NCBI GenBank assembly: GCA_944393505.1
Contig: CALYAK010000012.1
Span: 1-50,259 of the forward strand
Direction of reading: 5' to 3'
DNA from: an uncultured Clostridia bacterium
GTDB lineage: Bacteria; Bacillota; Clostridia; TANB77; CAG-508
DNA length: 50,259 nt
Part shown: positions 35,691-44,941 of the stretch, in pieces
Layout of the letters: every line of letters starts with the position of its first letter
Position numbering within the stretch: the first letter of the stretch is position 1
Made by a program: the position numbers and the translations under genes
Notes under the pieces: model-generated
What the model was told of the DNA's origin: nothing
Database searches by the model: none
Seen by the model: the letters and a program-made list of their open reading frames with translations, nothing else

Positions 35691-36125
35691 ATGATGAGAG
35701 CATTAGGAATTGATTATGGTGATGCAAGAGTAGGGCTTGCATTAACAGATCCATTGGGATATACAGCTCAAGGACTAGAAACGATCCACCATCAAGGAAA
35801 TGACAAGATCATCTTAAAACGATTAGAAGAAATTCTTCAGAAGTATGAAATTGGAACATTTGTCATTGGAATGCCAGTTAACATGGATGGAACGAAGACA
35901 GAAAGAGTAGAGGTAACCGAAAAATTTATTCATAAACTAAGATGCAAATTTCCCAAAATTAAAGTTGAGACGATTGATGAAAGACTGACAACAGTCGCAG
36001 CCCATCGAACAATGAATTTATTAGAAATTGATGGAAAAAAGAAGAAGAATATCGTGGATACGATTTCAGCTGTATATATCTTAGAAACCTACATGAAAAA
36101 GCAGGAGAATAAAGAAGAAAAATAA
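35691..36125 (+). CDS. ruvX: Holliday junction resolvase-like protein RuvX/YqgF
   Basis: 144 residues, RNase H-like fold. Metal-site motifs are ALGIDYGDARVG near the N-terminus, FVIGMPVNMDGT in the middle and DERLTTVAA toward the end. The family processes the 5' end of pre-16S rRNA and may cut branched DNA. Start is the first of two consecutive ATG codons; the second (35694) is equally possible. It is coupled to ireB. Confidence 0.93.
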   Translation: MMRALGIDYGDARVGLALTDPLGYTAQGLETIHHQGNDKIILKRLEEILQKYEIGTFVIGMPVNMDGTKTERVEVTEKFIHKLRCKFPKIKVETIDERLTTVAAHRTMNLLEIDGKKKKNIVDTISAVYILETYMKKQENKEEK

Positions 36126-36139
36126 TTTTGTAAAAAGCA

Positions 36140-36168
36140 TTGCGAAAAAGAACAAGATAGTATATGAT
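36140..36168 (+). promoter_or_regulatory. Promoter for the DUF1292 gene
   Basis: TTGCGA at 36140-36145, 17-nt spacer, TATGAT at 36163-36168. Confidence 0.5.
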
Positions 36169-36218
36169 TAAACAAACATCGTTGTAAAAACAAAAAGAAT
36201 TTTGAAAGGAGAAAAAGA

Positions 36219-36542
36219 ATGAGTGAAGATTTAAATAACTTAGAAAACCAAGAGGAATTAAACAATATAGTTGTATTAAATGATGAAAGTGGAGCAGAAG
36301 TAGAATTCGAATTCTTAGATCTAATTGAATTAGACGGAGAAGAATATGTTGTTTTACTACCAATCGAAGAAGAAGAAGATCCAGAAGCTGCTGGAGAAGT
36401 TGTTATTTTAAAATTAGAAGACACAGAATCAGAAGACGAAGAATCTTATGTAAGTGTTGATGATGAAGAAATTTTGAATAAAGTATTTGAAATGTTCAAA
36501 GAAAAATTCAAAGATGAATTTAATTTTGTAGATGGAGAATAG
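36219..36542 (+). CDS. DUF1292 acidic protein (YrzB-like)
   Basis: 107 residues, strongly acidic. The core EVEFEFLDLIELDGEEYVVL followed by LPIEEEEDP and the VVILKLE strand are typical of DUF1292. It completes the ireB-ruvX-yrzB cluster. Function unknown. GAAAGGAGAAAAAG upstream of the ATG. Followed by a terminator. Confidence 0.9.
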   Translation: MSEDLNNLENQEELNNIVVLNDESGAEVEFEFLDLIELDGEEYVVLLPIEEEEDPEAAGEVVILKLEDTESEDEESYVSVDDEEILNKVFEMFKEKFKDEFNFVDGE

Positions 36543-36544
36543 AA

Positions 36545-36588
36545 AAAAGGCATATGGAGGAAAACATATAATCCATATGTCTTTTTTT
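36545..36588 (+). terminator. Terminator after the DUF1292 gene
   Basis: GGCATATGGA pairs with TCCATATGTC, with A-tract and T-tract flanks. Confidence 0.85.
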
Positions 36589-36597
36589 ATAGAATAA

Positions 36598-36626
36598 TTG
36601 CTATTACCAACAGAATATGCTAAAAT
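36598..36626 (+). promoter_or_regulatory. Promoter for the 36675 membrane protein gene
   Basis: TTGCTA at 36598-36603, 17-nt spacer, TAAAAT at 36621-36626. Confidence 0.55.
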
Positions 36627-36674
36627 AAAAAGTAGATAAAACATCGAAATTGTTTTAATTAGGAGGATAAACAA

Positions 36675-37151
36675 ATGAAAAGTTTTAGTAGTTGGATGAT
36701 TTTAATGTTAATGGCGATTTTTTGGATTTTGAGAGTTATTGTTGCAGTAACAGATGGTATGTCTGTCGAATTCTTTTTACAGCCACTTGATCAAACTGTT
36801 GAAATTGTTTTGCTTTTTGTCACATTATTCTGTATGATCTTAGTATATAAAAGGAAAATGTTAGGAGCACTTCTTTATTTAGTAAGTTATGGCTTGTATT
36901 TTGGAGTTTATTTGTATAACAATATTATGGTTATTATAAGTGGAGAAACAGCATCTCAAAATATCTATTTAAATATTATGGTATCAATTGTTGCTATGAT
37001 TTTACCAATTGTAACATTAATTGAAATGTTAGTGGAAAAGAATCACGAAGCACATCCAATTAATAAAGAAACCGATTGGTTCTATACCAATAAGGAATAT
37101 GAAAGAAAATTGGATGAAAGAGCAGATAAGAATCAATATCGAACTTTATAA
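36675..37151 (+). CDS. Unknown four-helix membrane protein
   Basis: 158 residues with four hydrophobic helices (about 6-25, 40-58, 62-85 and 96-118) and a charged cytoplasmic tail of ~35 residues (NKEYERKLDERADKNQY). I recognise no family. ATG with TTAGGAGGATAAACA, a near-ideal ribosome binding site, suggests good expression. Single gene with its own promoter and terminator. Confidence 0.75.
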   Translation: MKSFSSWMILMLMAIFWILRVIVAVTDGMSVEFFLQPLDQTVEIVLLFVTLFCMILVYKRKMLGALLYLVSYGLYFGVYLYNNIMVIISGETASQNIYLNIMVSIVAMILPIVTLIEMLVEKNHEAHPINKETDWFYTNKEYERKLDERADKNQYRTL

Positions 37152-37154
37152 GAA

Positions 37155-37196
37155 AAGACAACTATAGCAAATACTGCTATAGTTGTATCTTTTTTG
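37155..37196 (+). terminator. Terminator
   Basis: GACAACTATAGCA-AATAC-TGCTATAGTTGTATC followed by TTTTTT. Confidence 0.9.
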
Positions 37197-37241
37197 AAAA
37201 ACGAAATAAAAATTAATATGAATGGAAAGAGAGAAAGATAG

Positions 37242-38006
37242 ATGCAGTCTGAAGAATACAATTTTTATAACCAAATAAAAAACTGGGACTTTAGTCAAAT
37301 TAACTATACAAAAGAAACGTTTACTAATTGGAATATGTATGAAATACTAAATCAAAAAGCAGATGAATCAAGTATTGTTTTGGATTTAGGAACTGGTGGA
37401 GGAGAAAAAGTTTTAAAATATTTTCCAAAGGTTAAACAAATTATAGCGACAGATTTTTCAGAAGAAATGATTAAAACAGCTAACGAAAATCTAAAAAAGA
37501 CTGATCACAACAATATTCTATTTCGACAAATGGATAATTTACAGATGGATACTCCAAAAGACTATTTCGATTTCGTCGTTGCACGTCATACTTGTATCGA
37601 TCCTAAGCAAATTTATCAAACATTAAAAAAAGGAGGGACCTTACTTGTAAGAGGAGTGGATAAATTAGATTGCTGGCAATTAAAAAGAATGTTCCAACGA
37701 GGACAGGCCTACAAGGATACAAAACCAATTAGTTTAATTGATTATGAAAATATCATGGATGTAGGATTTAAACAAGTAGAACTGATTCCAATCCATGTTA
37801 GAGAATATTATCGTACCAAAGAAGATTTACTTGCTTTATTATTGAAAACACCAATCTTAAATGATTTTTCTGAAATTGAACAAAATGAGGATTTAAAACA
37901 ATCTCCAATTGATTCTACAATCTTAGATTCCTATATCAAAGAAAATGAAACAGAGAAAGGAATCCTTCTATTAAGAAGGTATTATGGAATTGTGGCAAAA
38001 AAATAA
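37242..38006 (+). CDS. SAM-dependent methyltransferase (class I)
   Basis: 254 residues. Motif I VLDLGTGGGEKVLKYFP binds SAM, IATDFSEEMIKTA is the acidic loop, and FDFVVARHTCIDPKQIYQTL with GGTLLVRGV gives motifs II and III. The substrate cannot be told. It is 22 nt upstream of a 2H phosphoesterase gene, in a run of small housekeeping or accessory enzymes. Confidence 0.88.
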   Translation: MQSEEYNFYNQIKNWDFSQINYTKETFTNWNMYEILNQKADESSIVLDLGTGGGEKVLKYFPKVKQIIATDFSEEMIKTANENLKKTDHNNILFRQMDNLQMDTPKDYFDFVVARHTCIDPKQIYQTLKKGGTLLVRGVDKLDCWQLKRMFQRGQAYKDTKPISLIDYENIMDVGFKQVELIPIHVREYYRTKEDLLALLLKTPILNDFSEIEQNEDLKQSPIDSTILDSYIKENETEKGILLLRRYYGIVAKK

Positions 38007-38028
38007 ATCATAAAATAGGTGAAGAAAA

Positions 38029-38547
38029 ATGAACGATAAGAATAAAGGAAAACGTGATATCTTAATATTTCCAGAGTTTGAAAATATTTCAGAAATCGAA
38101 AAAATTCGAAAACAATATGATAAATTATATGGAATATTGCCGCCCCATATTACACTGGCATTTCCATTTCGCCATCCCATGTCAGATGAAGAATTACAAG
38201 AAAAACTTACGAAACTATGCCAAACCATTTCGCCGTTTTCAATTGAAATGGAAGAGATTACCTCTCAAAAGGATAATAGGATGAATCAATTCTATCTATT
38301 TCTGCATGTGAAAGAAGGAAAGGAAGAACTTATTCAAATTCATCAAAGGATTTATCAAGAAATCTTAAATACGAAAATCGATTTTGAATATGTACCACAT
38401 ATAACACTGGGAACGACAAAAGAGGAAAATAGATCAGTCCATTTATCGGGTAAGTTTCAAACGGTTGTATCAAAATTAATAGTGGAACGTATTGGGGAGC
38501 AAGAAGAATCGATTCCGTTATTTGAAATTAATTTAAAGAAAAAATAA
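38029..38547 (+). CDS. 2'-5' RNA ligase / 2H phosphoesterase family protein
   Basis: 172 residues with two HxT motifs, LPPHITLAFPF near residue 43 and VPHITLGTT near residue 124, the paired catalytic histidines of the LigT-like 2H fold. Family members act on cyclic phosphodiesters or 2'-5' linkages in RNA; the actual substrate here is unknown. Follows the methyltransferase gene closely, with TAGGTGAAG as ribosome binding site. Confidence 0.85.
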   Translation: MNDKNKGKRDILIFPEFENISEIEKIRKQYDKLYGILPPHITLAFPFRHPMSDEELQEKLTKLCQTISPFSIEMEEITSQKDNRMNQFYLFLHVKEGKEELIQIHQRIYQEILNTKIDFEYVPHITLGTTKEENRSVHLSGKFQTVVSKLIVERIGEQEESIPLFEINLKKK

Positions 38548-38593
38548 TAGAGGAAGCGTTAAAAAGAGTAGCATAACAAGGAGGTTGAAGAAA

Positions 38594-39109
38594 ATGTTAA
38601 AATTAGTGAAGTTAGAGGAAAAATATAAAAAGCAATTTTTCGATATGATGGAAGAGTGGACAAAATCTGGTGAAGAGATCATTCCGTGGTCAATTTGTAG
38701 ACTAGATTATACCGATTTTGAGACGTATATGAAAAATTTAGAAGTAAAAGAAGAAAAAGATGGATTAGTTCCAGATTCGAACTTTTTTGCCCTTGATACA
38801 GAGAGAAATATTTTTGTGGGAGCGGTGAATATTCGTCATATTTTAAATGAAGGACTATTATTACATGGTGGGCACATTGGCGATGGAGTAAGACCGTCTG
38901 AAAGAAGAAAAGGTTATGCAACCGAAATGATACGATTAGCTTTAGAAGAATGTAAAAAGCTTGGAATTTATCGTGTTTTAATAGTATGTGATCAAAAAAA
39001 TATTGGCTCTCAAAAAAGTATTCAAAAAAACGGAGGAATCCTAGAAAACGAGATTCCAACAGAAGACGGAAGAATAGACCAAAGATATTGGATTGATTTA
39101 TCGGAATAA
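38594..39109 (+). CDS. GNAT family N-acetyltransferase
   Basis: 171 residues. The acetyl-CoA loop is GVRPSERRKGYATEMIRLAL, preceded by the HIGD strand and followed by ILIVCDQKNIGSQKSIQKNG, in which the Asn/Ser region is typical of Rim-type enzymes. ATG 38594 is chosen because AAGGAGG lies nine nt before it; an in-frame TTG at 38585 overlaps that site. Substrate unknown. Confidence 0.87.
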   Translation: MLKLVKLEEKYKKQFFDMMEEWTKSGEEIIPWSICRLDYTDFETYMKNLEVKEEKDGLVPDSNFFALDTERNIFVGAVNIRHILNEGLLLHGGHIGDGVRPSERRKGYATEMIRLALEECKKLGIYRVLIVCDQKNIGSQKSIQKNGGILENEIPTEDGRIDQRYWIDLSE

Positions 39110-39130
39110 TTTTGATGAGGGAGAAGAGAA

Positions 39131-39562
39131 ATGATTCATCTAGAAGAAAATTTAAACCGAATCAAAGATTTTAATGAGTTATATGATGCGGTAGGATGGG
39201 AGCACTATTCAGAAGAAATAGTAAAAAAGTCATTAAAAAATACCTTCTATTCTGTTTCCGTATATGATGATGCGAAAATTATCGGATATGGGAGAATTAT
39301 TGGAGATACGATTTGCTTTTTATACATTCAAGATATTATGGTGATACCCGATTATCAAAACCAAAAAATCGGAACCACCATTTTAAAGAAGCTATTAGAA
39401 AAAGTGAAAGAAATCCAAAAAGAAAATCCAGATGTGAGAGTCTATTTAGGTGCTTCAAAAGGGAAGGAAGGATTTTATAAAAAATTTGGATTTATTACCA
39501 GAGAAGATGCTGGCTTAGGAAGCGGAATGATATTAAAAGAGGAAAAAAATGAAAATATTTGA
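39131..39562 (+). CDS. GNAT family N-acetyltransferase (small)
   Basis: 143 residues. DIMVIPDYQNQKIGTTILKKL contains the pyrophosphate-binding loop (Q-x-x-x-G-T/I), and GFYKKFGFITREDAG is the usual C-terminal strand pair. The N-terminus (LYDAVGWEHYSEE) resembles YjcF/YitH-like GNATs. Its last 14 nt overlap the next gene, so the two are translationally coupled. Confidence 0.87.
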   Translation: MIHLEENLNRIKDFNELYDAVGWEHYSEEIVKKSLKNTFYSVSVYDDAKIIGYGRIIGDTICFLYIQDIMVIPDYQNQKIGTTILKKLLEKVKEIQKENPDVRVYLGASKGKEGFYKKFGFITREDAGLGSGMILKEEKNENI

Positions 39563-40223
39563 TGAAATATGCAAGGATGAAGAGATCCTTAATCGATATC
39601 TTGAAGTAGAAAAGTATGAAGAGAAAAATAAAGGATGGGCTTATCATAATTTTGCACATGTCAATAATGTGGCTCAAATGGTCGAAAAACTATTGAGAAA
39701 CTTAAATTATGATGAACAGCTGATTGAAAATGCGAAAATTGCTGCGATCTTGCATGACACAGGAGCAAACCTAGGGAAAGAAGATCATGCGTATCGTAGT
39801 TATTTATTTGCAAAGGAATACCTAGAAAGAAAGCAATATCCGATCGAAAATAAGGAAGAGATCTTGGAAGCGATCAAAATTCATAGTTACAACTTTAACA
39901 CGAATAGTATATTAGCATTAACGATTATTTTATCCGACAAATTAGATGTGAAAAGTAACCGAATTTCGGAAGAAGGACGCAAAGTTGTTGGCAATAGACA
40001 ATATCAATATGTAAAAGACATTGAAGTAAAAATTGAAAATGAAAATTTGATCATTCAGTTTTTAATGGATGACCAATTTGATTTAGTTGAATTAGAAGAA
40101 TATTATTTTACGAAAAAAATCTTTCATGCCATAACAGCATTTAGCAAAAAAGTTAATTTAAAACCAGAGCTTTTCATCAATCAGAAAAAATGGATAAGTT
40201 CTGTAAATTTTATTGAAAATTAA
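39549..40223 (+). CDS. HD-domain protein
   Basis: 224 residues. NFAHVNNVAQM supplies the first His and AAILHDTGANLGKEDHAYRS the His-Asp pair. A further Asp occurs in LSDKLDVKSNR. This is the metal-dependent phosphohydrolase fold; the substrate is unknown. Starts inside the end of the preceding GNAT gene (GAGGAAAAAA before the ATG). Confidence 0.8.
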   Translation: MKIFDEICKDEEILNRYLEVEKYEEKNKGWAYHNFAHVNNVAQMVEKLLRNLNYDEQLIENAKIAAILHDTGANLGKEDHAYRSYLFAKEYLERKQYPIENKEEILEAIKIHSYNFNTNSILALTIILSDKLDVKSNRISEEGRKVVGNRQYQYVKDIEVKIENENLIIQFLMDDQFDLVELEEYYFTKKIFHAITAFSKKVNLKPELFINQKKWISSVNFIEN

Positions 40224-40265
40224 AAATAATTCTAAAATGTAACGAGTTGAAGAAATGAGGTTAAT

Positions 40266-42911
40266 ATGACAAAAGACGAATTAAGAGAATATATAAAAGA
40301 AATGAACTCATTGTTTTTGCAAATTGATGGGTCTAAAATAAGACCATTTATAGAGGATATAGACTTTTGCGAAGAATTATTGCAAGAATATAAAGTTCCT
40401 TTAAGTAGTTTTCCGAGTATAGAATTACAAAGACAATTATTACTGAGACATCCCAAGTTATTGGAGTATTATGATGGATATTTAGAATTATTATTCAAAG
40501 ATGAAGATTTTGCAAGGAAAATCATAGAAAGTAATAATGATATATTATTAGACTTAAATGGATATGATATTAGAAGTGAATCTATTAGAAAATTCACAAT
40601 ACAACTTATCAAAGGCGAAATAAAGGCAAAACCGGGGACAGAATTATCCAAAATGGAACCTGCAGAAATCTATTATTTTTCAATTCCAAGTGTAAAAAAT
40701 GACACAGAACTTGCCAGAGAGTTTTTAAAGGAAAATATTAGCTTATTTGACTCTATTGAAAACCCTGAAATAAAAAATGATGTAAACTTGATGTTACAAT
40801 ATTTAGTCAAGTGCCCATTTAATTTTCCTCAATATGCAGATAAGGTTAAGGGCCACTTAACTCAAGAAGTGACAAAGGCTGTAATAAAATTTAATTTTCA
40901 GAATTATAAGTTGATCGATGAAAATGATCCAACTATGCAATTGTTCTATGAAACATTAAGAAGAATAAAAGAAGTTAGACCTGAATTAAAAATGGACAAT
41001 CCAAATTTAAGATATGAATTATTGGCAGATCCAGAAATAGCCAACCTGGATATTAATGTGTTAAATGCTTTATTAGAATATTCTACAGGCGCGATTGATG
41101 AATTAATTCAAATAAAAGAAAGAGGAAATCTTAAAATATTAACTAGGTACATAGAGCAATACAATCAACTATATGGAAACAATTTAGAGAATATTTTAAA
41201 AGCTATTGAGAGTTTTCATAATGTTGAAGAATTATTGTTAGCAACAGACAGTTTTAATGGTCTTGCATTTGATACAAAGAAAATAAAAACAATTATAGCG
41301 ACTAAGAATAAATTTGGAATTAATTCTTTAAGCGATTTACAAAAATATAATGCAATTGTAAGAAATTACTATAAGAAGCAGTTAGATCAAGCAAGAACAA
41401 AAGAAGAAATAAGAGAAATCTATGCAGAAATGTTATTGAATAGTTCCATCAAAGATTTCGATGCATTTATGGTTGAATATGGAAACAATAATTTAGATTA
41501 TGTTAGACAATATGCCAAGGAAAAACAAGTTGAAAATCCAATTGGACAAGAATTTAGATTAAGAGTAGATTTGCTAAAAAAAATAAAAGGTATTGATGAT
41601 ATTGATGAATTAAGAGAACAATTTGAATTTATGCCATTGGAAATAGAAGATATAGAAGAAGTGAAGACCAGAATAGCTCAAATGTATTCGCAAACCTATC
41701 ATATGGAAATGATTGATTTGTCAGATCCTTCTTTATTACGTGAGAATATAGATGGAATACAGGTAATAAAGTTAACAGGACAACCTTTCTTTATTGACAT
41801 GCATCGAGTCTTTAATTTTGATTTTTCTAAGACAGGAGTAGCGCAAGGTATAATCGAACATGCTGAAAATTGGACAGCGATTGAAGGAAATACAACAATT
41901 TCAACAACAGGAATATCGGATAAGAAAATAGCAGGGATATTTGGCCCTATGAGAACTTCTGAATATATGATGGAAAAAATACAACCAGAAGAAGAACAAG
42001 AATATGAAAAAAGGGTGATACAAGAAAAAAGGGATATTTTTGAAGGGAAAAAATTAAGCCAGATCGATAGACATGCTCTGTTTTTCGGATTCACAAGTAT
42101 AGAATGTAATGGGATTGTTAAAATGGATTCATTAGATATCATGGCAGAACATGGATTTAGAAAGATAAATTATCGAACAACAAGTTGTAGAATGCGAGGA
42201 ACAGAGGATTTATTATACTGGACTTCTCCAGATTATTGGAATGAAATATTAAGGAGAAGAAAAATTACGGATATTAATCAAGTAGAGGAGCTACGAAAGC
42301 AAGGAAAGTCTGATCGAGTAATGCCTGATTGCATAATTTGTTTTGATGAAAACATAAATGAAGAATCTCAAAAAGTAGCGAGAGAATTAGGACTACCAAT
42401 ACTAATGATTGATCGACAATTGTATTTGGATCGAAACAAGGAAAGATTAGAAGAAGCAAGGAAGAGTTTTGCTCAAACCAGTTCGACAGAGAGTATGAAA
42501 GAAATATTTTATAGGCAACCATATTATCGAGTAGTAGAACAGATTCCAGAGCTTATTGCGTTAATACAAGATAATAAAAATATATCTGAACGAGAAAGAA
42601 AGTCTAGTTTAGAATTTTTGGCTTATCTAGTACAGCATTTCATTGAACAATCTGATCCGAATGGATATATCCTTAATAGGTCAATAGCAGATTTAAATGA
42701 ACAGATGCAACAATATATTAAAGCCATAGATTTAATGGTACAGGGAAAAAGTAAGGATGAACTAGTAACAATGGACGATATGAAGGGCTTTTATAGGGAA
42801 ACATCTGCATTAGAGAGATATAATCGATATAGGACAATGAAATTAGAATTACAAAAGAAAAAAGAAAACAAGATTAGTAAGGGTGAAGGAAAGGGTATAA
42901 TGGATGAGTAA
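40266..42911 (+). CDS. Large protein of unknown function (881 residues), accessory
   Basis: The first ~400 residues are helical and repetitive (LRRHP-like LLLRHPKLLEYYDGYLELLF, FARKIIESNNDILLDL), somewhat like DUF4116-type repeats. Residues ~500-740 look like a mixed alpha/beta domain, with MHRVFNFDFSKTGVAQGII, ENWTAIEGNTTISTTGI, FFGFTSIECNGIVKMDS and CIICFDENINEESQKVARE followed by LGLPILMIDRQLYLDR. No signal peptide or membrane segment. I recognise no enzyme family. ATG follows ATGAGGTTAAT. It overlaps the following 142-aa gene by 8 nt, which suggests a two-protein unit. Confidence 0.8.
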   Translation: MTKDELREYIKEMNSLFLQIDGSKIRPFIEDIDFCEELLQEYKVPLSSFPSIELQRQLLLRHPKLLEYYDGYLELLFKDEDFARKIIESNNDILLDLNGYDIRSESIRKFTIQLIKGEIKAKPGTELSKMEPAEIYYFSIPSVKNDTELAREFLKENISLFDSIENPEIKNDVNLMLQYLVKCPFNFPQYADKVKGHLTQEVTKAVIKFNFQNYKLIDENDPTMQLFYETLRRIKEVRPELKMDNPNLRYELLADPEIANLDINVLNALLEYSTGAIDELIQIKERGNLKILTRYIEQYNQLYGNNLENILKAIESFHNVEELLLATDSFNGLAFDTKKIKTIIATKNKFGINSLSDLQKYNAIVRNYYKKQLDQARTKEEIREIYAEMLLNSSIKDFDAFMVEYGNNNLDYVRQYAKEKQVENPIGQEFRLRVDLLKKIKGIDDIDELREQFEFMPLEIEDIEEVKTRIAQMYSQTYHMEMIDLSDPSLLRENIDGIQVIKLTGQPFFIDMHRVFNFDFSKTGVAQGIIEHAENWTAIEGNTTISTTGISDKKIAGIFGPMRTSEYMMEKIQPEEEQEYEKRVIQEKRDIFEGKKLSQIDRHALFFGFTSIECNGIVKMDSLDIMAEHGFRKINYRTTSCRMRGTEDLLYWTSPDYWNEILRRRKITDINQVEELRKQGKSDRVMPDCIICFDENINEESQKVARELGLPILMIDRQLYLDRNKERLEEARKSFAQTSSTESMKEIFYRQPYYRVVEQIPELIALIQDNKNISERERKSSLEFLAYLVQHFIEQSDPNGYILNRSIADLNEQMQQYIKAIDLMVQGKSKDELVTMDDMKGFYRETSALERYNRYRTMKLELQKKKENKISKGEGKGIMDE

Positions 42912-43332
42912 AATAAATGAAGAGGTTTGTTCGGACATTAGTATAATAATTGGTATGATGCCAAAAGAAATGAAAGATAAAATTAGTAATAATTTTATTG
43001 ATTTTATCGAAAATAATAAATCCAGACAGTATGTGTCCAATATTAATCCAAACGTACCGATAAACCAGCAAGAAATAAAAAAAGAAACAAAAGAAATGCT
43101 AGGTATGATTTATAGAGACTATTTGTGTTTGGATGATGAAAGAATAAGATTGCAAGAAGAAGATAGAAATGAAATCAAAAAAAGTTATAATAAATTACAA
43201 GAGAAATACCAAAGAGATAATTTGTTTATCAAAGAGAAAAAGGAAAAAGAGAAAAGATTAGTTGTTGTAACAAAAGAAAAATGGTATAAAAAAATATTTC
43301 GTGTTTTAAAGAAATTTTTAGGTAAAAAGTAG
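42904..43332 (+). CDS. Unknown 142-residue charged protein coupled to the 881-aa gene
   Basis: Overlaps the upstream gene by 8 nt (ATG inside its last codons) with AAGGGTATAATGG near the start. Mostly helical, rich in Lys/Glu/Asn, with a coiled-coil-like stretch from ~75 to 120 and a very basic C-terminus (KKIFRVLKKFLGKK) that could bind a membrane surface or nucleic acid. No known family. Confidence 0.7.
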   Translation: MSKINEEVCSDISIIIGMMPKEMKDKISNNFIDFIENNKSRQYVSNINPNVPINQQEIKKETKEMLGMIYRDYLCLDDERIRLQEEDRNEIKKSYNKLQEKYQRDNLFIKEKKEKEKRLVVVTKEKWYKKIFRVLKKFLGKK

Positions 43333-43357
43333 GGTATAAAATGAAAAGGATAAAATT

Positions 43358-43951
43358 ATGAGTTGTGTATTTTGTAAGATGGATCATACGAAAGTTGAAA
43401 ATACTATTATTGATGAAAGTAACCATTTTTTTGTGTTACCTTCTGTCGGTTCTTTGGTTGATGGATATTTGATGATCGTTAGTAAAAGACATATAAATTC
43501 TATGGCTGAATTAAAGGAAAATGAAAAAATGGAATATGAACTTTTGATAAAAAAGTATCGAACTTTATTTAAAGATATTTATCATCAATATCCCATTCTA
43601 TTTGAACATGGTTCTCCCATTATGGATAGTAATATGAAAGCCAATAGTGTAGTACATGCTCACACGCATATCGTTAACCATCACTTTATCGATGAAAAAA
43701 ACATGATAAAAAAATTAAATTTTAATAGAATTGAAAATCTAAGTTATATATCGAAAGAAAAAAACTATATCATGTATATAAATCCCGAAAATGTTTGTTA
43801 TCTAACCAATCATTTTGAACCAGTTCGTCAAATGATGAGGAAAATAATAACAAAAGATTTAGGTTATGAAAATAAATTTGATTGGCAAAAAGAAATGTTT
43901 ACGGAAAATATTAATTCTACTATAAAAAAATTCAAGCAAGAAAGGAAGTGA
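43358..43951 (+). CDS. HIT family hydrolase-like protein
   Basis: 197 residues. It begins with CVFCKM and contains VVHAHTHIVNHH, the HxHxH histidine-triad signature of nucleotide hydrolases and transferases. The N-terminal strand (FFVLPSVGSLVDGYLMIVSKRH) matches HIT proteins. It is longer than classic HIT hydrolases (~115-140 residues); the C-terminal ~70 residues are unassigned. The fold supports AMP-type nucleotide chemistry, but the substrate is unknown. Confidence 0.82.
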   Translation: MSCVFCKMDHTKVENTIIDESNHFFVLPSVGSLVDGYLMIVSKRHINSMAELKENEKMEYELLIKKYRTLFKDIYHQYPILFEHGSPIMDSNMKANSVVHAHTHIVNHHFIDEKNMIKKLNFNRIENLSYISKEKNYIMYINPENVCYLTNHFEPVRQMMRKIITKDLGYENKFDWQKEMFTENINSTIKKFKQERK

Positions 43952-44091
43952 TTACTAATGGCTGAGGGGCAAAGATCAACTAATATCAATTGGGTGAGAT
44001 GAATTTATGGGAAAATTGCTAAAAGTATTGAAATATCAACATTTTTTCAAAAAAGATTATTACATTTTATATAAAAAATAGGTGAGTATGC
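43952..44091 (+). other. Short intergenic stretch with two very small possible ORFs
   Basis: 43958-44002 encodes 14 residues (AAGGAAGTG upstream) and 44007-44081 encodes a 24-residue Lys/Tyr/Phe-rich peptide (GGGTGAG upstream). Both have plausible ribosome binding sites, but nothing else supports them; they may be gene remnants. Confidence 0.3.
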
Positions 44092-44937
44092 ATGAATAAT
44101 AAAATTATTGAAGTTCAAAATATTAAAGTAAATATAGCTAATATAAATGATAATGATTATATTTGTATTTCTGATTTCGGAAAATATAAGGAAGGAAAGT
44201 CAAAAGCAGATGACATTATAAGAAATTGGTTAAGAAATAGAATCACTTTGGAATTTTTAGGAACATGGGAGTCAATTTATAATCCGAATTTTAATTCCGT
44301 CGAATTCGACGGGTTTAGAAAAAGTGCAGGACTTCATACATTTACATTAAGTGTTACTGAATGGTGTGATAAAACAAATGCGATTGGAATATATTCAAAG
44401 CGTGGAAAATATGGTGGAACTTATGCACATAAAGATATTGCATTTGAATTTGCATCAGCAATTAGTCCCGTTTTTAAATTGTATTTAATAAAGGAATTTG
44501 AGAGATTAAAGGAGTTAGAAAATCAGAATAGAGAATGGGATGTAAAAAGAATACTAACGAAAAACAATTATTTGATACATACTGATGCAATTAAAAATTA
44601 TATATTGCCAGATAATGATTTTTATAAAAATAGAGAATGGTTAAAGTATGCTGAAGAAGCAGATATTTTGAATGTTGCAGTATTTAATACAACGGCTAAA
44701 AAATGGAGAGAACTTAATCCGGATTTAGCAAAAACATTTAATGTTAGAGATTATGCAACAATTAATGAATTAACAGTATTATCTAATTTAGAATCACATA
44801 ATGCAGAATTAATTAAAGAAGGAAAAAGTAAAGAGGAAAGATTTGAAGCATTAAGTGAAATTGCAAAGTATCAATTAAATATACTTAATAATGCCGAAAA
44901 AATAAAATTATTAGGAAATGGAAATAAAGAGGAGTAA
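44092..44937 (+). CDS. KilA-N domain protein
   Basis: 281 residues. Residues ~15-135 are a KilA-N domain (YICISDFGKYKEGKSKADD, IIRNWLRNRITLEFLGTWE, AGLHTFTLSVTEWCDKTNAI, RGKYGGTYAHKDIAFEFA), found in phage, plasmid and mobile-element DNA-binding proteins. The C-terminal half is helical (NHR-like TKNNYLIHTDAIKNYILP). Such proteins are often accessory regulators or phage antirepressors. AATAGGTGAGTATGC lies before the ATG. Its last bases precede the SWIM gene by 4 nt. Confidence 0.88.
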   Translation: MNNKIIEVQNIKVNIANINDNDYICISDFGKYKEGKSKADDIIRNWLRNRITLEFLGTWESIYNPNFNSVEFDGFRKSAGLHTFTLSVTEWCDKTNAIGIYSKRGKYGGTYAHKDIAFEFASAISPVFKLYLIKEFERLKELENQNREWDVKRILTKNNYLIHTDAIKNYILPDNDFYKNREWLKYAEEADILNVAVFNTTAKKWRELNPDLAKTFNVRDYATINELTVLSNLESHNAELIKEGKSKEERFEALSEIAKYQLNILNNAEKIKLLGNGNKEE

Positions 44938-44941
44938 AGTT

